A DNA stretch of 64,000 nt from Streptomyces atratus (GTDB lineage Bacteria > Actinomycetota > Actinomycetes > Streptomycetales > Streptomycetaceae), in contig NZ_FPJO01000003.1 in NCBI RefSeq assembly GCF_900119365.1, positions 248,001 to 312,000 of the forward strand. Reading direction: 5' to 3'. Both the position numbers and the translations under genes were made by a program. Position 1 is the first letter of the stretch, and the number at the start of each line of letters is the position of its first letter. This document shows, one piece after another, positions 57,427 through 64,000 of this stretch. The notes beneath the pieces are model-generated. The model did not search any database and was not told where the DNA came from. It saw only the letters and a list, made by a program, of their open reading frames with translations.

Positions 57427-58128
57427 TCAGTAGCGCGTGATCGCGGTCGGGCCCGAGCGGGTCCCGATCGCGATGTGCGGACGGCGGACCGGGTCCACCC
57501 AGTCGAGGATCCGGTCCATCGCGGCCGCCGGTACGGAGACACAACCGGCGGTCGCGCCACGCCCGTTGACGTGAAGAAAGATCCCGGCGCCGCGACCCCG
57601 TACCGGCCGTTCGTAGTTGAACCCGATGACGAGCGCGCGGGCGTACTGCGTCGGATACGCGATCAGATGTTCCGCCTCGCCCGCCCGGCAGTCCTCGGGC
57701 CGTGGCTCCACCCAGCGGTTGTAGGCCCGCGCCGCGTTGTCCTGGCACCACCACGACCGGTCGTTGACCCGGCGGTAGGGATGGACGGTGCCGGCCGGTG
57801 CGGGCTTGATCCCGAAGGCGTACGGCAGGTCGTACAGACCGGTGGGGGTGGTGTTCGTGCCCTGCTTGCGCGACGCGCCCTCGGCCAGGCCCCTCGCACC
57901 GAACCTGGCGGGTGTGGACCCGCCCTTCACCCAGACTCCCCGGCGCAGATTCCACCAGGTGACGGTGCCCGTGGTGGAGCCCTCGGCCGGGGCCTCGGCC
58001 GTGATCAGCTGAGTGCCGCCGCCGGTGTCGGCCATCCGCTGCGGGAGCGGCGGCGGGGCGGCGGGCCGGGCCGCGACCGAGCCCGCCAGCGCGAGCAGTA
58101 CCGAGAAGGTCACCAGAGATCTGCGCAT
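57427..58128 (-). CDS. exported L,D-transpeptidase-like (YkuD-type) protein
   Basis: 233 residues with a signal peptide (MRRSLVTFSVLLALAGSVAA). The catalytic region is GIFLHVNGRGATAGCVSVPA, similar to the YkuD HxN...S/THGC pattern but with TAGC in place of SHGC. TPTGLYDLPYAFGIKPAP is the strand before it. Members cross-link peptidoglycan or are catalytic-domain relatives of unknown target. ATG at 58128. Convergent with argR. Confidence 0.82.
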   Translation of the reverse strand: MRRSLVTFSVLLALAGSVAARPAAPPPLPQRMADTGGGTQLITAEAPAEGSTTGTVTWWNLRRGVWVKGGSTPARFGARGLAEGASRKQGTNTTPTGLYDLPYAFGIKPAPAGTVHPYRRVNDRSWWCQDNAARAYNRWVEPRPEDCRAGEAEHLIAYPTQYARALVIGFNYERPVRGRGAGIFLHVNGRGATAGCVSVPAAAMDRILDWVDPVRRPHIAIGTRSGPTAITRY

Positions 58129-58183
58129 GCCCGGACGGTAGACCCTCCGCCCGGCCGCCACCCGTGGTTGTGCTCCGTACGGC

Positions 58184-58798
58184 TCAAAGACGATCCGCCG
58201 AGCCCCGCTCCGCCCGGGGCATCGCCGGCAGTGGGAGCGGCAGCCCCAAAAGCCCGTCGATGCTCGTCGCGATGTGCTCCTTCTTCTCGAAGTAGGCACT
58301 GAGCGAGGCGTCGTCCTCGCGGGCGAATCGCTGGGCGTGCAGCGGCCGGTCCTCGTCGTACGACATGAACGGTACCCCGTAGCCGCAGGCGTCCCGGATC
58401 AGCTCGGCCCGCACCACGATGACGGCGCGCAGCCCGTGGAGGCCGGGGTCCACGTCAGGGAAGTGGGCGAGCAGCGCGCCGAACCGGGGATCGTCGCGGA
58501 AGACCGGCTCGCCGCGGCCGTGCACCCGCACGATGTTCGGCGACCCCTGGAAGGCGCACCACATCAGCGTGATCCGGCCGTTCTCGCGGAGGTGGGCGAT
58601 GGTCTCGGCATTGCTGCCCGCGAAGTCCAGGTAGGCCACGGTCAGCTCGTCGACGACGGCGAACGAACCGCTGACGCCCTTGGGGGAGAGGTTGACCGTG
58701 CCCTCGCCGTCCAGGGGCGCCGTCGCGGTGAAGAAGATGTGCTGCTCTTCGATGAAGGTCCTGATCCGTCCGTCGATACGTTCATATGTTTTCCCCAT
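58184..58798 (-). CDS. pyridoxamine 5'-phosphate oxidase family protein
   Basis: 204 residues. MGKTYERIDGRIRTFIEEQH, FFTATAPLDGEGTVNLSPKG, LTVAYLDFAGSNAETIAHLR, NGRITLMWCAFQGSPNIVRV match the FMN- or F420-binding split-barrel family. The reaction is unknown. ATG at 58798 matches typical family starts; 58807 (MATMGK) is possible. Upstream contains CGGAGT-CA-ACTCCG, a small palindrome. It is divergent from argH. Note that a much longer frame continues through argH antisense and is not real. Confidence 0.85.
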   Translation of the reverse strand: MGKTYERIDGRIRTFIEEQHIFFTATAPLDGEGTVNLSPKGVSGSFAVVDELTVAYLDFAGSNAETIAHLRENGRITLMWCAFQGSPNIVRVHGRGEPVFRDDPRFGALLAHFPDVDPGLHGLRAVIVVRAELIRDACGYGVPFMSYDEDRPLHAQRFAREDDASLSAYFEKKEHIATSIDGLLGLPLPLPAMPRAERGSADRL

Positions 58799-58888
58799 GG
58801 TGGCCATTGTCGGAGTCAACTCCGATGTTGGCGAGGTGATTTCACCTGGCGGGACGCCCCTTCGAGGGCGTGGGCGGCAATCGCGTCT

Positions 58889-58923
58889 TTGACAAAACAT
58901 GCAGAGGTCTGCATAGTTATGCC
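58889..58923 (+). promoter_or_regulatory. argH promoter with ARG boxes
   Basis: TTGACA (58889-58894), 17-bp spacer, CATAGT (58912-58917). The spacer and -10 carry ATGCAG-AGGT-CTGCAT (58899-58914) and TGCATAGTTATGCC (58910-58923), resembling ARG boxes. The geometry equals that of the argC promoter, indicating ArgR control. Confidence 0.75.
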
Positions 58924-58981
58924 CATCGGTGATCGCGCCGTGCGGAGAGACCGTGACCGGGCGCAGGCCCGGGCAGCGTGA

Positions 58982-60514
<1,533 letters not shown>

Positions 60515-60628
60515 TCGCGACAAGGACGCCATCGGGGCGGGGAGCGGCCGTACGCTCCCCGCCTTCCGGTTTCCGTGAGCTGGGTTACGTTGACGGGGGA
60601 GCACACCCGATCGACGAGGAGCCCAACG

Positions 60629-61600
60629 ATGCCTTTCGCCCGGCTGGCCACAGCGACCACACCGACCGCCCACATCGGGCTCGGCCTGGCGGCGGTCGGC
60701 AGGCCCGGCTACATCAACCTCCACCGCGACCGCGATCTGCCCGCCGACCGCAGCGTCGGGGCGATGCGCGAGCGCACCCACGAGCTGCTCGACGCCGCCT
60801 ACGCACAGGGCGTCCGCTACTTCGACGCGGCCCGCTCCTACGGCCGCTCGGAGGAGTTCCTGGCCGACTGGCTGACCGCGCGCCCCGAGGCCGACGACGT
60901 CGTCATCGGCAGCAAATGGGGCTACACCTACACCGCCGGGTGGAGCATCGAAGCCGAGGCGCACGAGGTCAAGGACCACAGTCTCGCCACGTTCCTGCGC
61001 CAGCGGGCCGAGACCGAGGCGCTGCTCGGCGACCGCCTCGACCTCTACCAGATCCACTCGGTCACCGCCGACAGCCCGGCCCTCGCCGACAAGGAGCTGC
61101 ACGCCCGGCTGGCCGCGCTCGCCGCGGAGGGCGTCAGCATCGGCCTCTCGACCAGCGGCCCCGCCCAGGCCGACGCGATCAGGGCCGCCCTCGCCGTCAC
61201 CGTCGACGGCGAGCCGCTCTTCCGTACGGTCCAGGCCACCTACAACGTCCTGGAGACCTCGGCCGGAGCGGCGCTCGCCGAGGCCCATGCCGCCGGACTC
61301 ACCGTGATCGTCAAGGAGGCCATGGCCAACGGGCGGCTCGCCGGTACGGAAGCCCCCGCCGTGGTCCGGGAGATCGCCGACGACGTCGGCCTCGGCAGTG
61401 ACGCGGTGGCCCTGGCGTTCGTGCTGCACCAGCCCTGGGCCGGGGTGGCGCTCTCCGGTGCGGCGACCGTCGACCAGCTCGCCGGGAACCTGCACGCGCC
61501 CCTCGTCGACCTCGACGAGGAGCGGCGCGCCCGGCTCGACGCGCTGGTGGAGGAGCCCGAGGCGTACTGGCGGCACCGCGCCGGGCTGCACTGGAGCTGA
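60629..61600 (+). CDS. aldo/keto reductase
   Basis: 323 residues. TIM-barrel AKR with the tetrad positions visible: Asp and Tyr in VRYFDAARSYGRSEEFLADW, Lys in VIGSKWGYTYTAGW, His in LDLYQIHSVTADSP. The C-terminal cofactor region is LAFVLHQPWAGVALSGAATV. It reduces a carbonyl with NADPH; the physiological substrate is unknown. GAGGAG precedes ATG 60629. It sits 115 bp after argH and probably has its own promoter (TTACGTTGACGG region). Confidence 0.88.
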   Translation: MPFARLATATTPTAHIGLGLAAVGRPGYINLHRDRDLPADRSVGAMRERTHELLDAAYAQGVRYFDAARSYGRSEEFLADWLTARPEADDVVIGSKWGYTYTAGWSIEAEAHEVKDHSLATFLRQRAETEALLGDRLDLYQIHSVTADSPALADKELHARLAALAAEGVSIGLSTSGPAQADAIRAALAVTVDGEPLFRTVQATYNVLETSAGAALAEAHAAGLTVIVKEAMANGRLAGTEAPAVVREIADDVGLGSDAVALAFVLHQPWAGVALSGAATVDQLAGNLHAPLVDLDEERRARLDALVEEPEAYWRHRAGLHWS

Positions 61601-61622
61601 CCGGAGAGCGCCGGGGTCCGTC

Positions 61623-61649
61623 CGTCACATCGGCGGGGTTCCGTACGTC
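61623..61649 (+). promoter_or_regulatory. ECF41-type promoter
   Basis: CGTCACA (61623-61629), a 16-bp spacer and CGTC (61646-61649) match the TGTCACA-N16-CGTC motif described for ECF41 sigma autoregulation, with one mismatch. The site also lies within a 9-bp inverted repeat (61621-61629 with 61655-61663). It is 36 bp before the sigma remnant. Confidence 0.65.
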
Positions 61650-61684
61650 AGTGCTGTGACGGAACACGACGGAGGAATCTGACT

Positions 61685-62160
61685 GTGGACGGACATGAGT
61701 TCCTGGCGGAGCGCTTCGAGAAGAACCGGAACCAGCTGAAGGCCGTGGCCTACCGGATGCTCGGCTCGACGAGCGAGGCGGAGGACGCCGTCCAGGAGGC
61801 CTGGATCCGGCTCAGCCGCTCCTCCTGGCCGCCGCCCGCGACGGCGACTTCGGGGCCCTGGTGGCCGTGCTCGACCCGGGCGTGGTGGTGCGGTCCGACG
61901 TCGGCGCCGACGGGGTCGGTGCTCCGGCCCTGGTGCGGGGCGCCGAGGCCGTGGCCCGTCAGGCGATGATGTTCGCGCCGTTCGCGCGGTCGTCGCAGCC
62001 GGCACTGGTCGACGGGGAGCCGGCCGTCATCGCGACGCGCGAGGGTCGGCGGTTCGCGGTCATGGTCTTCACGGTCGTCCGGGGGAAGGTCGCCGAGATG
62101 TCCGTGATCAACGACCCGGCCCACCTCCCCGGCCTCGATCTGACGGTCCTCAACGACTGA
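61685..62160 (+). pseudogene. ECF41 sigma factor with large internal deletion
   Basis: From GTG 61685 the region 2 start is present: AERFEKNRNQLKAVAYRMLG, STSEAEDAVQEAWIRLSRS. At about 61812-61820 this joins, out of frame, to LLAAARDGDFGALVAVLDPG, ALVRGAEAVARQAMMFAPFA, and the end DPAHLPGLDLTVLND, which is the SnoaL-like C-terminal domain of ECF41 (SigJ-type) sigma factors. The rest of region 2, all of region 4 and the linker, roughly 150-180 residues, are gone. The ribosome site CGGAGGAATC is kept. No working sigma factor can result. Confidence 0.8.
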
Positions 62161-62683
62161 CGGGCCCGCCCGGGCCGCTGCCGTCCGCCCACGCCGCGAG
62201 CGCCGCGAAGTCGGACGGCAGCAGCCCGGTCCAGGGGTCGACCCAGCGGAGCAGCGCTTCGGTGGCCCCCTGGCCCAGGACCCACTGCCGGTCCTGCTCG
62301 GCGATCTCGTCGTCGACCCAGGCGAACGGCCGGCCGGCCGCGTACTCCACGACGTACTGCGTCTTCCAGTACGTGCCGTCCGGGGCGCTGCCGTGCATCG
62401 AAGGCCAGTCGATGTACGGCAGCGGGGGCAGCCCGAGCCGTGGCCCGATCCAGACGTTCGCCTCGTCCTTCCAGGTCGTCGCCCAGACCAGCTCGTACCG
62501 GTCGGCCAGGGCCAGCAGCGCCCTGCCGTGCTCCGGGTTGAGGAGAACGGGGAGCGGCGGACCGTAGTCCCACCCCGTCGGCCGCGTCAGATGCTTCGCA
62601 TAACCATCCGGTGGCCGCGGGTGCGCGAGCGCCGCGTAGGGATTGAGCGGACCGTCGATGTCGATCAGCAGCAGCGGCTTCAT
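62150..62683 (-). CDS. HAD-like hydrolase family protein
   Basis: 177 residues. The N-terminal DxD motif is PLLLIDIDGPLNPYAA; YELVWATTWKDEAN carries the motif II threonine, and RPFAWVDDEIAEQDRQWVL the acidic motif IV. Small HAD phosphatase-like proteins of this form are common in streptomycetes with unknown substrates. ATG 62683 is chosen; GTG 62698 adds five residues. The 3' end overlaps the ECF41 remnant by 11 bp. Confidence 0.78.
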   Translation of the reverse strand: MKPLLLIDIDGPLNPYAALAHPRPPDGYAKHLTRPTGWDYGPPLPVLLNPEHGRALLALADRYELVWATTWKDEANVWIGPRLGLPPLPYIDWPSMHGSAPDGTYWKTQYVVEYAAGRPFAWVDDEIAEQDRQWVLGQGATEALLRWVDPWTGLLPSDFAALAAWADGSGPGGPVSR

Positions 62684-62728
62684 GGCGCCATGGTCCACCC
62701 TCCCCGCGGGGTGGGCACGCCTTTTCGG

Positions 62729-62759
62729 TGAGACATTGTTGTCTCATGTGGTCTATGCT
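62729..62759 (+). promoter_or_regulatory. operator-promoter of the tetR-MFS unit
   Basis: TGAGACA-TTGT-TGTCTCA (62729-62746) is a perfect 7-bp-arm palindrome. It overlaps a -35-like GAGACA; the -10 TATGCT (62754-62759) ends 6 nt before ATG 62766. A partial second half-site TTGTCTCATGAG spans the start codon. TetR autorepression is expected. Confidence 0.7.
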
Positions 62760-62765
62760 TGTCTC

Positions 62766-63317
62766 ATGAGTCTCGACCGTGAGCAGGTGCTGCGCAGCGC
62801 CGCAGCTCTGCTGACCCGCAAATCGACCGCCACCATGGACGAGGTCGCCAGAGCCGCAGGCATCGGGCGCGCCACCCTGCACCGGCACTTCGCCGGACGG
62901 GACGCCCTGGTCAGAGCGCTGGAGAACCTGGGCATCCAGGAGGTCGAAGCGGCCCTGGACGCCGCCGCGCTCGACGAGGGCCCCGCGCAGGACGCGCTGC
63001 GCCGCCTCGTCGCGGCCGTCGAACCGAGCGCCGGACTGCTCTCTTTCCTCGTCACCGAGAACCAGCTCTTCGAGGGCGAAGAGGTGAACGAGGGCTGGAG
63101 CCGCCTCGACGCCCGGGTCTCCGCCTTCTTCAGGCGAGGCCAGGAGCGCGGTGAATTCCGGATCGACCTCACCCCCGCCTGGCTGACCGAGGCCCTCTAC
63201 GGGCTCATCTCGTCCGCCGCCTGGGCCGTCCAGGACGGCCGGGTCGCAAGCCAGGACTTCCAGTACATGATCGTCGAGTTGCTGCTCGGCGGTGCACGCC
63301 GGAGCGTGGAGCAATGA
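62766..63317 (+). CDS. TetR-family transcriptional regulator
   Basis: 183 residues. The HTH is LTRKSTATMDEVARAAGIGR, ATLHRHFAGRDALVRALEN. The C-terminal ligand domain is helical with FLVTENQLFEGEEVNEGWSR. A palindromic operator overlaps its promoter and the message is probably leaderless. The stop overlaps the MFS start (ATGA), so it most likely represses this efflux pump and is released by a pump substrate. Confidence 0.92.
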   Translation: MSLDREQVLRSAAALLTRKSTATMDEVARAAGIGRATLHRHFAGRDALVRALENLGIQEVEAALDAAALDEGPAQDALRRLVAAVEPSAGLLSFLVTENQLFEGEEVNEGWSRLDARVSAFFRRGQERGEFRIDLTPAWLTEALYGLISSAAWAVQDGRVASQDFQYMIVELLLGGARRSVEQ

Positions 63318-64000
63318 GCCGTATCGCACAGCAGGTGGAAACCCCGAACGAGCTGCACCGTCCCGGGCGGTGGCTCGCCCTGGCCGTGCTCGTCCTCGCC
63401 GTGCTGCTCGTGGCGATCGACGCCACCGTCCTCGGCCTCGCTACCCCCTTCCTCACCGAGGACCTCGAACCGACCGGCACCCAGCTCCTGTGGATCGGCG
63501 ACGTCTACTCCTTCGTCATCGCCGGACTCCTGGTCTCGATGGGCAGCCTCGGCGACCGCATCGGCCGCAAGAAGCTGCTGCTGTGCGGTGCGGCGGCGTT
63601 CGGCGCGGTCTCGGTGCTCAACGCCTACGCGCACACCCCCGAGATGATGATCCTGGCGCGGGCGCTGCTCGGTGTCGCGGGCGCCACCCTCATGCCGTCC
63701 ACGCTCGCCCTGATCCGCAATCTCTTCCACGACCCGCGCGAGCGCAGCCTGGCCATCGGCATCTGGGGAGCGATGGCCTCGGCGGGCGCGGCCGTCGGCC
63801 CCGTGGTCGGCGGACTGCTGCTGGAGCACTTCTGGTGGGGCTCGGTCTTCCTGATCAACCTGCCGGTGATGGCGGTCCTCGTGGTCGTCGGCGCCAAGAT
63901 GATCCCCGAGTCCAGGAACCCGGCGCCGGGCCCCTGGGACCTGGTCAGCGTGGCGCTCTCCTTCATCGGCATGATCGGCGTCGTGTACGCCATCAAGGAG
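63314..64000 (+). CDS. MFS drug transporter, DHA2/EmrB type (5' part, runs off the window)
   Basis: 229 codons are present. Helices 1-6 are visible: WLALAVLVLAVLLVAIDATV (helix 1 with the DHA2 acidic Asp), motif A GSLGDRIGRKKLLL between helices 2 and 3, ARALLGVAGATLMPSTLALI (motif B/C region) and GIWGAMASAGAAVGPVVGGL (motif C). DHA2 pumps have 14 helices and about 500 residues, so more than half lies beyond base 64000. Cotranscribed with the TetR gene. Drug specificity unknown. Confidence 0.93.
   Translation, partial: MSRIAQQVETPNELHRPGRWLALAVLVLAVLLVAIDATVLGLATPFLTEDLEPTGTQLLWIGDVYSFVIAGLLVSMGSLGDRIGRKKLLLCGAAAFGAVSVLNAYAHTPEMMILARALLGVAGATLMPSTLALIRNLFHDPRERSLAIGIWGAMASAGAAVGPVVGGLLLEHFWWGSVFLINLPVMAVLVVVGAKMIPESRNPAPGPWDLVSVALSFIGMIGVVYAIKE

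Overview
The window is a stretch of linear-chromosome-type Streptomyces DNA. The composition is very GC-rich with strong third-position GC bias, GTG and TTG starts are frequent, ATGA and GTGA stop-start overlaps are common, and the gene order is typical of the genus core: tatA-tatC-diacylglycerol kinase-helY, infC-rpmI-rplT-SpoU methylase-pheS-pheT, and argCJBDR followed by argH. From memory this parallels the S. coelicolor segment around SCO1570-SCO1640, but that comparison was not run here.

Layout. 1-6008: end of a WYL regulator, two small ORFs, the Tat genes, a lipid kinase and a large SKI2-type helicase. 6125-8741: a decayed segment with two REP-like repeats and truncated pieces of four genes (flavin monooxygenase, allophanate hydrolase, PucR regulator, DUF917 protein). 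8828-15375: an SPW membrane protein, a minus-strand unit (SigK-like sigma, photolyase, YedY-type molybdoenzyme), dead drrA/drrB remnants and a pair of membrane genes divergent from a MerR regulator. 16221-18034: iron-box-controlled siderophore-interacting protein and a 5'-3' exonuclease. 18130-22140: a glycine-betaine ABC system whose permease is fused to two tandem binding domains, preceded by a structured leader with a terminator-like hairpin. 22233-33932: regulators, a TDT transporter, a kinase-like protein, a DUF2510 protein, an aldolase, a proline-rich membrane protein coupled to a mycosin-like protease, a frameshifted beta-lactamase-like gene and SseB. 34012-34244: a MITE-like element with 17-bp perfect terminal inverted repeats. 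34245-42476: DUF1844, the translation cluster with an AUC-started infC, an orphan histidine kinase and pheST. 42533-52044: a broken XRE/TPR regulator beside NUDIX, 3-hydroxybutyryl-CoA dehydrogenase, a GH10-like protein, DUF1918, an EamA/MocR divergent pair sharing start codons, a phosphatase, an HTH-ClpN repressor with two perfect operators, and cyclophilin. 52531-60514: arginine biosynthesis with ARG-box promoters. 60629-64000: aldo/keto reductase, an internally deleted ECF41 sigma gene under an intact-looking ECF41 promoter, a HAD protein, and a TetR-MFS efflux unit running off the end.

How the genes work together. ArgC, J, B and D make ornithine, ArgR represses at paired ARG boxes ahead of argC and argH, and ArgH completes arginine; the remaining arg genes lie elsewhere. 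TatA and TatC export folded proteins; the GH10-like protein and the molybdoenzyme carry twin-arginine motifs and are plausible clients. The betaine ABC genes form one translationally coupled osmoprotection unit.

Three things stand out: the number of broken genes (about nine remnants in 64 kb), a repeated leaderless-promoter geometry (a -10 hexamer 6 or 7 nt before the start codon), and a self-contained HTH-ClpN regulatory switch at 50105-50896. No rRNA, tRNA, CRISPR array, prophage or complete insertion sequence was seen.
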